Assembly (NCBI RefSeq): GCF_001754075.1
Contig: NZ_MIEH01000022.1
Coordinates: forward strand, 1-64,000
DNA from: Merdimonas faecis
GTDB taxonomy: Bacteria > Bacillota > Clostridia > Lachnospirales > Lachnospiraceae
Reading direction: 5' to 3'
DNA length: 64,000 bases
The translations under genes were made by a program, and so were the position numbers. The notes under the pieces are model-generated. The model did not search any database and was not told the DNA's origin. It was given only the letters and a program-made list of their open reading frames with translations. The number at the start of each line of letters is the position of its first letter. Within the stretch, counting starts at the first letter, position 1. This document shows, one piece after another, positions 17,012 through 24,499 of this stretch.

Positions 17012-17809
17012 CTATTCTTCATATTCGCAAATATATCCCAGTTTCCCGCTAAATGATGGAACCGCCGCCAGAATATCATCCGGCACGTCGTTCCATACCC
17101 ATTTCCCTGAGTTCTGATGATAGAAGATATCCAGATACTGCTCCTGTGTCGCTCCGTCCTGGTAGCTGGGCTCCCCTGCCATCCATTCAGACGCGCACCA
17201 GTAGCTTCCGGAATTGATCACGTCCCCATACATCTGGCCGGATTCATCCACCCAGTAATAATCTCTTGAATCTGTCGCTCTCATACCGCCAATCTTAAAC
17301 TGGATATTGGAAAGTCCCCGGCTGTTCAGCTGTGAAATGATATAATCATACTCCTCTCTGCTGTTGATCCTGACCAGATATCCACCCCGGTCCAGACATT
17401 CCTGGTATGCCTGTGTCCATGTCACGTCGCTGATCATATACTCATATCTGTGGATCCCACCCTCTGTCGGATCCGCAGCCTGCCTTGTATTTTCCGCATC
17501 CTCTGTATCTTCTTCTGCCTCATCAGCATCTTCTGCTTTCTCCTGGTCCGCCGTATCCGCCTGATCGCTTTCAGACTCTTTCTTTCCCTCTTCTACTCTT
17601 TCCTGGAACTTTGCCAGATTCTCTTCTACCTTTTTCTGTTCCTGATGATGCAGATACCAGAAGATACCGATTACGGCGATCAGCACGACCACCACGATCC
17701 CTATGATGATCGGGATCACCGGCTTTTTCTTTTCTTCTACCTTCCATCCACAATTCCCGCAGAACATATCCCCGTCCTGAATTTCACTGCCACATCTTTT
17801 GCATCTCAT
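17012..17809 (-). CDS. zinc-ribbon membrane protein with C-type-lectin-like domain
   Basis: A 265-residue protein: ribbon (MRCKRC...FCGNC), one membrane segment (about 32-54), a long charged coiled-coil-like linker (VEENLAKFQERVEEGKKE then acidic), and a C-terminal domain (about 125-265) with the C-type lectin fold marks: TWTQAYQECLDRGGYLVRI, EWMAGEPS, WVWNDVPDD and the final YICEYE. It should present a lectin-like domain outside the cell. Start: the ATG at 17809 gives the usual ribbon start and has a purine-rich GAAGAGAGAGAAG upstream; the ATG nine codons earlier has no site. C-type-lectin folds in bacteria mostly bind proteins or glycans on partner cells; the ligand here is unknown. Confidence 0.8.
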   Translation of the reverse strand: MRCKRCGSEIQDGDMFCGNCGWKVEEKKKPVIPIIIGIVVVVLIAVIGIFWYLHHQEQKKVEENLAKFQERVEEGKKESESDQADTADQEKAEDADEAEEDTEDAENTRQAADPTEGGIHRYEYMISDVTWTQAYQECLDRGGYLVRINSREEYDYIISQLNSRGLSNIQFKIGGMRATDSRDYYWVDESGQMYGDVINSGSYWCASEWMAGEPSYQDGATQEQYLDIFYHQNSGKWVWNDVPDDILAAVPSFSGKLGYICEYEE

Positions 17810-17867
17810 CGTACTAACTTCTCTCTCTTCCCACATTCATATTCTTATGTATAAAAACGTCGCCTGA

Positions 17868-18506
17868 CTAATTCATTTTTGTCCCGCAGGATGTACAAAA
17901 ACGCATCTGCGGCGGAAGCACCTTCCCACAGTTCGGGCAGATCCTCGGTCCTGCCGGGCGCTCCGGCTCCGCCTGATATGCAGCGCCTGCCCCTGCTTTT
18001 TCCAATTTTGCCCCACAGATGATGCAAAAGCCCTGATCTTCCTCCACAGGAGCACCGCACCTTGGGCATACATTCTCCTCCGGCTCATCAATCTCTTTGG
18101 CCGCAGCTTTTTCTCTTTCTTCTGACTGGATATCATTTAGAATATCGCTGATGATTTCCGTCTGCTCTGCAGCCTCTTCTTCGAGTTTTGTACCACAATT
18201 CACACAGAATATCTGATCCGGTTCCACCGGAGCGCCACATTTAGGGCATACACTTCCCTGATACTCAGACTGCACTTCTTCCGCTTCTTCAACCGGGGGC
18301 TCCTGTTCTCCTGCCCGGACTGTTTCCGGCTCTATCAAAAGCTTCATCTGTCTGTCCGTCTCATCGATCTTTGCAATGATCCCGGCTGCCTCTCCAGGAA
18401 CATCTGCGCCATCCGCCTTACAGTTTTTATAATAAACTTCTCCTAATTGTGCCATAAATTCCTTTTTCTGATTTTCCAGATTCTTCATTTCGTCCAAAAC
18501 AGCCAT
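17868..18506 (-). CDS. cytoplasmic triple zinc-ribbon protein
   Basis: A 212-residue soluble protein, first gene of the operon. Residues 1-65 are a helical segment (LDEMKNLENQKKEFMAQLGEVYYKN). Three near-identical ribbons follow: CPKCGAPVEPDQIFCVNCG, CPRCGAPVEEDQGFCIICG and CPNCGKVLPPQMRFCTSCG, spaced by acidic linkers. It has no membrane segment. The small protein at 7846-8181 has the same helix-then-ribbon plan. As the six other ribbon proteins of the operon include five with a cytoplasmic ribbon on a membrane anchor, this one could be a scaffold that pairs with them; that is inference. AGGAGGGTACATGAG precedes the ATG. An A/T-rich region upstream (18507-18620) probably holds the operon promoter, but no box pair stands out. 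Confidence 0.8.
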   Translation of the reverse strand: MAVLDEMKNLENQKKEFMAQLGEVYYKNCKADGADVPGEAAGIIAKIDETDRQMKLLIEPETVRAGEQEPPVEEAEEVQSEYQGSVCPKCGAPVEPDQIFCVNCGTKLEEEAAEQTEIISDILNDIQSEEREKAAAKEIDEPEENVCPRCGAPVEEDQGFCIICGAKLEKAGAGAAYQAEPERPAGPRICPNCGKVLPPQMRFCTSCGTKMN

Positions 18507-18637
18507 CTCATGTACCCTCCTGAAAAAAATATAGTCATTTTATTTTAGCATATTTTTGCAGAACAGACGTATAATTTTTCTAATTTTAACAAAGAAACTA
18601 TTAAGCGTAATGCCAAGCATAATGCAGCCGGAAAAAG

Positions 18638-19426
18638 CTAAAACCTCTCCTGTATCCCGCCAAGCCGGATCTTCAATCCTTCCAACACCCCGGAAGGCAC
18701 CGGGTCGGCATATGTGTACTCACCGCTTTTCTTCGGATCTTCAAAATTAATAACCAGGATCTGTTCCCGGAATGGATCAATGATCCAGTATTCTCTGACC
18801 CCTGCTTTCTGATACAGCATGAGCTTACGCACATAGTCATGGGAAGAGTTGCTCTTTGATGTAATCTCGACCACCCAGTCCGGCGGACCAGAGCAGTCCT
18901 TTTCTGTCAGGATATCACGATTACATACCACCAGAAGATCTGGCTGCACGACTGCCGAATCATCTTTAAAAAGCCGTACATCAAAAGGAGACAAGTATAC
19001 TTCGCAGTCCTCCTGATGCTTCCGGATAAAACTTTTAATCTCAAAAAACAGTTCTCCTGTCAAATACTGATGCTGCCGGCTGTGAGAGGACAGCATATAC
19101 AATTTCCCGTTAATGAGTTCCGCCCGGCTGTACTCTGAAAGATTCTCCATATCTTTACCGTCATATTCGCGTGCGGAATACGCATAAGGAGCGGTCTCTT
19201 CCCGCAAGAGGACAGGCTCCTCTTTAAACCGGTCATAGCTGAATGGAATTTTCTCCTTTGAAACAAGTACCTGCTCAACAGCCAGCAGCGTAGCATAACG
19301 AGGATTCTTTGTCGCCCCGGAGAAGATTTTATTCACCGTACTTAAAGGAACGCCTGACAGTTCAGCTATTTTGGCATTTGTCATCCCTGATTCCTTTTTC
19401 ATTCGTTTCAGATCTTGAATATCCAT
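18638..19426 (-). CDS. XRE HTH-Uma2 nuclease-fold fusion protein
   Basis: A 262-residue protein. The first 60 residues are an XRE-type helix-turn-helix (MTNAKIAELSGVPLSTVNKIFSG). Residues 85-250 are a Uma2 (DUF820) domain, a PD-(D/E)XK nuclease fold, with the core residues VVQPDLLVV and DWVVEITSKS in place and GVREYWIIDP downstream. Uma2 proteins are usually 180-200 residues without an HTH, so the fusion is notable; it may bind DNA specifically, perhaps its own promoter. The biochemical role of Uma2 proteins is not established. It has a strong promoter and an AAAGGAGGCCATTT ribosome site, and is monocistronic. Confidence 0.88.
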   Translation of the reverse strand: MDIQDLKRMKKESGMTNAKIAELSGVPLSTVNKIFSGATKNPRYATLLAVEQVLVSKEKIPFSYDRFKEEPVLLREETAPYAYSAREYDGKDMENLSEYSRAELINGKLYMLSSHSRQHQYLTGELFFEIKSFIRKHQEDCEVYLSPFDVRLFKDDSAVVQPDLLVVCNRDILTEKDCSGPPDWVVEITSKSNSSHDYVRKLMLYQKAGVREYWIIDPFREQILVINFEDPKKSGEYTYADPVPSGVLEGLKIRLGGIQERF

Positions 19427-19467
19427 AAATGGCCTCCTTTACTTTCCATAATTGGATATTTTTTAAT

Positions 19468-19496
19468 ATTATACTCCATTAAATGTCCGTTTTCAA
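19468..19496 (-). promoter_or_regulatory. promoter of the XRE-Uma2 gene with flanking AATATCCA repeats
   Basis: On the minus strand -35 TTGAAA (19496-19491) and -10 TATAAT (19473-19468) are 17 bases apart. Two copies of AATATCCA lie on either side (19508-19501 and 19460-19453), 48 bases apart. They are candidate operator sites for the HTH of the encoded protein; this is inference. Confidence 0.65.
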
Positions 19497-19599
19497 TATA
19501 TGGATATTATAAAGGAGCTGCTGCGTCCATAATTTGACACAGCAACTCCGTTCTTCTTCTTTCTTAAAATTCTTACATTTCTATATTGGTTTGCAGCCA

Positions 19600-19878
19600 T
19601 TATCTTCCCAAAAATTCCTGCAGCAGCTTATCCCTGTACTCCGGTTCCTTTGTCGCCCGGAGAATATCATCGGTACGGCCGCTTTCCGCCAGAAGCCCAT
19701 ACAAATCATCCAACAGCTTCATGCCTTCTTCTCTTCCCTCTTCTCTTCCCTCTTCTTTCCCCACCTCTCTTCCTTTTTCCCAGGATGCTTCTCGCTCCTG
19801 CCTTAAATGTTTTTCCTGGTCATATTCGTAAATGCTCATTCTCTTCGCCTCCGCCCGGTTTTTCTCAGGAATTCCTGC
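19600..19878 (-). pseudogene. C-terminal remnant of an Rpn/PD-(D/E)XK transposase-like nuclease
   Basis: The open frame encodes only the tail of a Rpn-family (PDDEXK_2) protein: NRAEAKRMSIYEYDQEKH followed by the Glu/Gly/Arg repeat tail (GREVGKEEGREEG) and a final helix. Intact members have about 200 more residues with the nuclease core upstream; here a stop codon lies in frame at 19879-19881 and no nuclease core is visible before it. The 79-residue piece from the ATG at 19839 could still be made, but no ribosome site precedes it. Probably a decayed copy. About 230 bases between this and the tyrS terminator hold nothing else that I can name. Confidence 0.6.
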
Positions 19879-20026
19879 TCATAAAAACCTCCTTTTTCTT
19901 ACAGGAGATTTCCGGCAAAAATGCAACCTTATAGGAAATCTCCCTGCCTTTTTATAAATGGAAATGAAAAGCATTGAGATTTCTTTTAGATCTTTTTAGA
20001 AATTCAGACACGGCAACTGCCGCTAA

Positions 20027-20084
20027 AGAAAAACTGCCAGAAATATAATGCTTTGTGTATATAGTAGCATAAATCTCTGGCAGT
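20027..20084 (-). terminator. Rho-independent terminator of tyrS
   Basis: On the minus strand a long hairpin with arms ACTGCCAGA.. and ..TCTGGCAGT (inner arms ATGCT/AGCAT) is followed by TTTTTCTTT, just past the tyrS stop codon. Confidence 0.75.
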
Positions 20085-20108
20085 GACTATATGGAGTTTT
20101 ATATCCTT

Positions 20109-21332
20109 TTATTTCAATACGATCTTACGGAAATTTTTCTTTCCTTTTTTCAGCACCACGCCGTCGCCTCCTAAAGTCTCACCGGCAAATGCTGCATAGA
20201 TATCCGTTACCTTCTCACCGTCTACGGCCACGCCGCCCTGCTGAACCGCACGTCTGGCCTCTGACTTTGACGGTACCAGACCGGATTTTACCAGCATGGT
20301 CAGGATATCAATGTTTCCGTCCGTCAGGTCTGCCTCTGTAAGTTCTGTGGTCGGCATTTCCGCCGCCGCTCCCTGACTGAACAGTGCCCTTGCAGACTCC
20401 TGGGCCTTTCTGGCTTCTTCCTCACCATGTACCAGCTTGGTCAGTTCAAATGCCAGGATTTCTTTTGCCGTATTAAGCTTAGCGCCTTCCCATGCGTCCA
20501 TCTTGTCAATCTCCTCCAGCGGAAGGAAAGTTAACATCCGGATACATTTCAGCACGTCTGCATCCGCCACGTTTCTCCAGTACTGGTAGAACTCAAAAGG
20601 CGAAGTTTTATTTGGATCCAGCCAGACAGCTCCACTCTGAGTCTTGCCCATTTTCTTGCCCTCAGAATTTAAGAGCAGCGTAATGGTCATCGCACAGGCG
20701 TTTTTGCCCAGCTTCCGGCGGATCAGTTCTGTTCCGCCCAGCATATTGCTCCACTGGTCGTCGCCGCCAAACTGCATGTTGCAGCCGTATTTCTGGTACA
20801 GCACATAGAAATCATAGCTCTGCATAATCATGTAGTTGAACTCCAGGAAGCTTAACCCCTTTTCCATTCTCTGCTTGTAGCACTCTGCTGTCAGCATACG
20901 GTTGACGGAAAAATGAGGTCCGATCTCACGCAGCATCTCAATGTAGTTCAGATCCAGCAGCCAGTCTGCATTATTGACCATCAATGCTTTCCCTTCCGAG
21001 AAATCAATAAAACGACTCATCTGTTTCTTAAAACAGTCACAGTTATGCTGGATCTGCTCCGGCGTCATCATAGAACGCATATCCGTTCTTCCGGACGGAT
21101 CGCCGATGTAACCGGTTCCGCCTCCGATCAGTGCGATCGGCCTGTTTCCAGCTTCCTGGAGACGCTTCATCAGGCACAGTGCCATGAAATGTCCCACATG
21201 AAGACTGTCTGCAGTTGGGTCAAACCCGATATAGAAAGTTGCTTTTCCGTTGTTGATCAGTTCACGGATCTCTTCCTCATCCGTTACCTGGGCAATCAGC
21301 CCTCTTGCCTGTAATTCTTCATAGATTCCCAT
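20109..21332 (-). CDS. tyrS: tyrosyl-tRNA synthetase
   Basis: A 407-residue class I synthetase that charges tRNA-Tyr in the cytoplasm. The family marks are the ATP loop [16 protein letters not shown] (HIGH motif as HVGH), the tyrosine pocket region GGDDQWSNM, the KMSKS loop as KMGKT, and an S4 RNA-binding domain at the C-terminus ([24 protein letters not shown]). The ATG at 21332 is preferred over one six codons earlier, because AAAAGGAGAAAAGAT lies between them. It is the second gene after a tyrosine T-box and so should be made when uncharged tRNA-Tyr builds up. Normal length for the family. Confidence 0.97.
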   Translation of the reverse strand: MGIYEELQARGLIAQVTDEEEIRELINNGKATFYIGFDPTADSLHVGHFMALCLMKRLQEAGNRPIALIGGGTGYIGDPSGRTDMRSMMTPEQIQHNCDCFKKQMSRFIDFSEGKALMVNNADWLLDLNYIEMLREIGPHFSVNRMLTAECYKQRMEKGLSFLEFNYMIMQSYDFYVLYQKYGCNMQFGGDDQWSNMLGGTELIRRKLGKNACAMTITLLLNSEGKKMGKTQSGAVWLDPNKTSPFEFYQYWRNVADADVLKCIRMLTFLPLEEIDKMDAWEGAKLNTAKEILAFELTKLVHGEEEARKAQESARALFSQGAAAEMPTTELTEADLTDGNIDILTMLVKSGLVPSKSEARRAVQQGGVAVDGEKVTDIYAAFAGETLGGDGVVLKKGKKNFRKIVLK

Positions 21333-21375
21333 ATCTTTTCTCCTTTTCATTTCTGAACTTATTTTAATTATTTAT

Positions 21376-21987
21376 TTACTTCTGAAATATGACAAACCCA
21401 CATTCCGTAGGATGATCCAGCACATAGCCGGTCCGGTATTTCCTGGCATACCAGGCGATCAGCAGATCCCCTCCCGCCGCCAGTACATTAAAAAGGCTAA
21501 CCCACAAGAGGAAATTGCTTCCCGTAGCGAAAGCCGCCACGTAGATTCCAATCCCCAAAACTGTTCCCGGAAACAGACATCCAAATAAATATTTCCCCGG
21601 CTCCAGTGGTTCTTTACAATGACAGTAAGGCGTAAGGCTCGACCACATCATGCCGATATAGATACTTTTCCACTTTTCTTTTGTTCCCAGGCACCAGCCT
21701 ACGCCGTGAAGCACTTCGTGAATGTATACTGTGACAAGTACCAGAGCCAGCACCAATATAAAATTCAGATCGGCAGTCCAGATCGGCCCCCGGTCCGCCA
21801 AAACCCAGATCAGAATCAGGATCAGTGCCACTGGAAAAGATGTCACAAAGACCATTGCATTGGCCTTTGCTGCCGAAAACACCTCCGAATATTCTTTATA
21901 TCCACGCTGCTCAAAATCTGCCTTCTGCCTTTCATAATTATCGACAATCCTCTGTTTTGCTTTACTCACTTTCTTTTGCTTCTCCAT
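21376..21987 (-). CDS. DUF3267 membrane metalloprotease-like protein
   Basis: A 203-residue membrane protein with the zinc motif HEVLHGVGW (HExxH) at the end of a membrane segment, and CHCKEP and further segments downstream, as in the DUF3267 family of predicted intramembrane zinc proteases. The N-terminus is basic and helical (KKVSKAKQRIVDNYERQKADFEQ). The ATG at 21987 follows AGGAGGGGGGAAT; the longer frame from 22029 starts inside the terminator-proximal leader and has no site. It lies between the tyrosine T-box and tyrS, with 43 bases to tyrS, so it is under the same control. Why a membrane protease should answer to tRNA-Tyr charging is unknown. Confidence 0.82.
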   Translation of the reverse strand: MEKQKKVSKAKQRIVDNYERQKADFEQRGYKEYSEVFSAAKANAMVFVTSFPVALILILIWVLADRGPIWTADLNFILVLALVLVTVYIHEVLHGVGWCLGTKEKWKSIYIGMMWSSLTPYCHCKEPLEPGKYLFGCLFPGTVLGIGIYVAAFATGSNFLLWVSLFNVLAAGGDLLIAWYARKYRTGYVLDHPTECGFVIFQK

Positions 21988-22043
21988 ATTCCCCCCTCCT
22001 TTTCTCTTCGCAGGATCTCCTGCCGACATGTTTCAAAACATAT

Positions 22044-22350
22044 AAAAAGCCCTTACTGCTTTCACAGTAAGGGCGAATCTACATTTTCCGCGGTACCACC
22101 TTGCTTCACCGGCATCTTGCGATGCCGACCTCATCCGGCTGCTCCCGCATATCTTATCCGTTCACAGCCTGGCACTTTAACGCGCGCCAACCCGTCGCTG
22201 CCTACTTCCTGTCCCAGGGTTCAGTGCGAGGCTCCGAGACGTATTCATATGCGGTTCCTTCGTGCGCCTCTCATCAGCCGGCAGCTTTCTGTTCGGGTGT
22301 CCCGGATACTACTTGCTCTCTTCCAAGCCTTTCGACATATTTGTTTCATC
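22044..22350 (-). ncRNA. tyrosine-type T-box leader riboswitch
   Basis: Read on the minus strand, the leader has the conserved T-box string AAGGTGGTACCGCG (22102-22089) and a terminator hairpin GCCCTTACTG..CAGTAAGGGC followed by TTTTTAT (22074-22044). Stem I sequences (GAGAGCAAGTAGTA, near 22321-22308) lie at the 5' end. A specifier-loop-like GAATACG places codon UAC (22243-22241), which means tyrosine. This agrees with tyrS two genes downstream. Binding of uncharged tRNA-Tyr would turn the terminator into the antiterminator. Stem boundaries are approximate. Confidence 0.9.
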
Positions 22351-22358
22351 TGATTGCA

Positions 22359-22387
22359 ATCTTATGCTATTTGTGGATATTTGTCAA
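22359..22387 (-). promoter_or_regulatory. sigma-A promoter of the T-box operon
   Basis: -35 TTGACA (22387-22382) is a perfect box, and -10 TAAGAT (22364-22359) lies after a 17-base spacer, just before the T-box leader on the minus strand. Confidence 0.75.
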
Positions 22388-22434
22388 GCCTAAAATTAGG
22401 CCGCCCCATTCTGTGGCGCCTTCCGTTTTCTCTT

Positions 22435-23469
22435 TCACTCCGCAAGGAACTCCCGGACGTTTTCTTTTGTCACCTTCTCATAGGGCAGGTATATGTATCT
22501 TTCATTTACAAATTCAATTTTATCCATTCCTGTACCTGTCACTGCTGCGACCGCCAATTCTGCCATTGCCTCCGCCTGGCCTTCCTTATCATTGTATACA
22601 GTCCCGTCCAGTTTCAAATCTACCACGGCCTTTAATCCTACATCCGTACCGTCAATCCCCAAAAAGGCCGGCATACTGGCCTCTGTGCGATTGAGCTTCT
22701 CGTAGGCTTCAATTGCACCAAGTGCCATATCATCATTATTAGCCAGAACAAGCTCTATCTGGTTCTGGTGTTGCCCGATCATCTGAAGCATCCGGTTCTG
22801 GGCCTGCGCCCGATTCCAGTTGGCAATCCCATAACTCAGCTTTTCCAGTTTCACCCCCCTGCTCTTCAAAGTATCTACCGCATTTTCTGTCCGAATGATT
22901 GCATCCTGGTGCCCGGGCTCTCCTTCCAGTACCACATACTGGATTTGTCCGTCTCTGTTTCGATCAATCGAGGCATCTTCCTGTATCAGATCCGCCGCCA
23001 GTTCCCCTTGCATGATACCGGACTCTTTCGCATACGCCCCCACATAATAAAGCCGGTTCCATTGCAGCAGATCTTCCGCCACAGGCTCTCTGTTAAAAAA
23101 TATAATAGGCACATCATGTTCCCTTGCAAGATCAATGATCTCCGATGGATCTGACCGGTCTACTAAGTTCACACAAAGCACATTACATCCCGCATCCAGC
23201 ATTTCTTTTACTTGATCGTTCTGCTTGCGCTGCTGCCCGGCCGCATCCCGGATCGTTACTACTGTCCGCCGTTTCTCGCTCTCAAGCCTATTCAGCTGCT
23301 CCTCAAAACAGCCCACCAATTCGCTGATAAAGGTATCGCTTTGGTTATAGCTGGCAACTCCCACATAAATTTTATCACTCCCGCCCGCCTGCTGACTCCT
23401 GCAGGCAGACATTCCTAAAATACTAAAACAGCACAAAACTACTGCTGCCAGAAACCTCTTCCCGTTCAT
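22435..23469 (-). CDS. galactose/glucose-binding lipoprotein, canonical domain order
   Basis: A 344-residue lipoprotein (lipobox MSAC, Cys23) of the MglB sugar-binding type. The ligand and calcium residues are recognisable in normal order: the SYNQSDTF strand at the N-terminus, VNLVDRSDP, IIFFNREP, the calcium loop DRNRDGQIQ, GEPGHQDAIIRT, ANNDDMALG and FLGIDGTD. It ends the cluster RR-kinase-anchored binding protein-this gene, not the mgl transporter operon, so it more probably presents sugar to the sensor kinase than to the importer. It gives an internal control for the permuted paralogue at 31392-32681. Located 31 bases after the preceding gene. Confidence 0.88.
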   Translation of the reverse strand: MNGKRFLAAVVLCCFSILGMSACRSQQAGGSDKIYVGVASYNQSDTFISELVGCFEEQLNRLESEKRRTVVTIRDAAGQQRKQNDQVKEMLDAGCNVLCVNLVDRSDPSEIIDLAREHDVPIIFFNREPVAEDLLQWNRLYYVGAYAKESGIMQGELAADLIQEDASIDRNRDGQIQYVVLEGEPGHQDAIIRTENAVDTLKSRGVKLEKLSYGIANWNRAQAQNRMLQMIGQHQNQIELVLANNDDMALGAIEAYEKLNRTEASMPAFLGIDGTDVGLKAVVDLKLDGTVYNDKEGQAEAMAELAVAAVTGTGMDKIEFVNERYIYLPYEKVTKENVREFLAE

Positions 23470-23500
23470 TTCTTCATTCCCCTGTTAGTTATTCAGACTT

Positions 23501-24499
23501 TTACTGACTCATTGTATAAATAATCTCCTGGTTTTCTTCCGTGAACAGATTCTCCTTTCTGATCACCGTGTGTGTAACAGTACTACCTTCTGCTGATTTA
23601 AAAAACCGTCTCAGATTCTCCGCAAGCCTTGTCAGGCTTTGATATCCCACACTAAACTCGTCCGGTACCACCAGACATTCTGCTACACCTATATCCAGAT
23701 AGTATACTGCCTCCGAAGAGTTTCCAATCCCATATACCAGTGCTCCATGAAGATCATTTTTTGCCGCTGCCTCTCCTGCTGCCGTCAAGCTGCGGTCATC
23801 AAGCGCCACGACCAAATCCACTGTCGGCTGAGCTTCTAAACTTTTCCTTCCTTGTCCAAATGCTCCTGAAACCGACCAGCGTACATCAGCTCCAGATTCC
23901 TCCAGGCCATCCATAAACCCTTCTCTTCGACTCCTGGTCGCTTCCAACGCTTCTGTCTCCACCGCAATCCCTATGGTCTTTCCTTCCAGATTCCCGTCAT
24001 ATTCCTTTAAGAGCTCTTCTGCCAGAGTTCTTCCCATGCTGTAATTATCCGCCTGTATCACCGGGATTTCAGGTGATTCTTTATCACCCAGCGTCTCAGA
24101 TTCTACGAGAAGTACAGGGATTCTCTGGGAAATATCCTTTAACATCTCCTCCGTATCTTCCCCTGCTGCCGGCTGTATAATAAGTGCATCCGCTCCGTTA
24201 TCAATCTCCTGCTCAATGACATTTTTCTCATCTTCCGCAGACATCGCCCCTTCAGTGCCCACAACAAACATTTCAATTTTCTGGTCTTCTGCCGCCATCT
24301 TAAGGCCATATTTAAACGCCGCCCACTGGCTGTCGTCAGAGTTTTGTACGATCACAGACACTCTTTCTCTGTCATTGACATTGTTCCCAAGAAACATGAT
24401 GACCGCCAGTATAATCACCGCCATTGCCAGGGCTGCTTCTATGAGAATAAACATCTTTTTACTGTTTTTCATCTTTCCGATTCTTTGTCTTATTCTCAT
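23501..24499 (-). CDS. membrane-anchored periplasmic-binding-protein-like sugar sensor
   Basis: A 332-residue protein with a basic start, one uncleaved membrane segment (about residues 15-36, MFILIEAALAMAVIILAVIMFLG) and a type I periplasmic-binding-protein domain outside (VSVIVQNSDDSQWAAFKYGLKMAA, NGADALIIQPAAGE, PVIQADNYSMGR, IGIAVETEALEATRSRREGF). No lipobox is seen. Start: the ATG at 24499 has GGAGG six bases upstream and overlaps the kinase gene by 41 bases; a second ATG at 24472 is possible. Its place directly behind the histidine kinase suggests it binds sugar, alone or with the next lipoprotein, and signals to the kinase. Inference from context. Confidence 0.82.
   Translation of the reverse strand: MRIRQRIGKMKNSKKMFILIEAALAMAVIILAVIMFLGNNVNDRERVSVIVQNSDDSQWAAFKYGLKMAAEDQKIEMFVVGTEGAMSAEDEKNVIEQEIDNGADALIIQPAAGEDTEEMLKDISQRIPVLLVESETLGDKESPEIPVIQADNYSMGRTLAEELLKEYDGNLEGKTIGIAVETEALEATRSRREGFMDGLEESGADVRWSVSGAFGQGRKSLEAQPTVDLVVALDDRSLTAAGEAAAKNDLHGALVYGIGNSSEAVYYLDIGVAECLVVPDEFSVGYQSLTRLAENLRRFFKSAEGSTVTHTVIRKENLFTEENQEIIYTMSQ

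Noticed and set aside
17012-17809. C-type-lectin gene as a diversity-generating retroelement target
   Set aside because: No reverse transcriptase, accessory protein or template repeat is found in the window.
4288-18506. Type VII (ESX/Yuk) secretion locus suggested by FHA domains, kinase and surface proteins
   Set aside because: No WXG100 protein, no FtsK/SpoIIIE-type EssC ATPase and no EsaA/EssB-like gene lies in or beside the operon; the ATPase is an ABC type.
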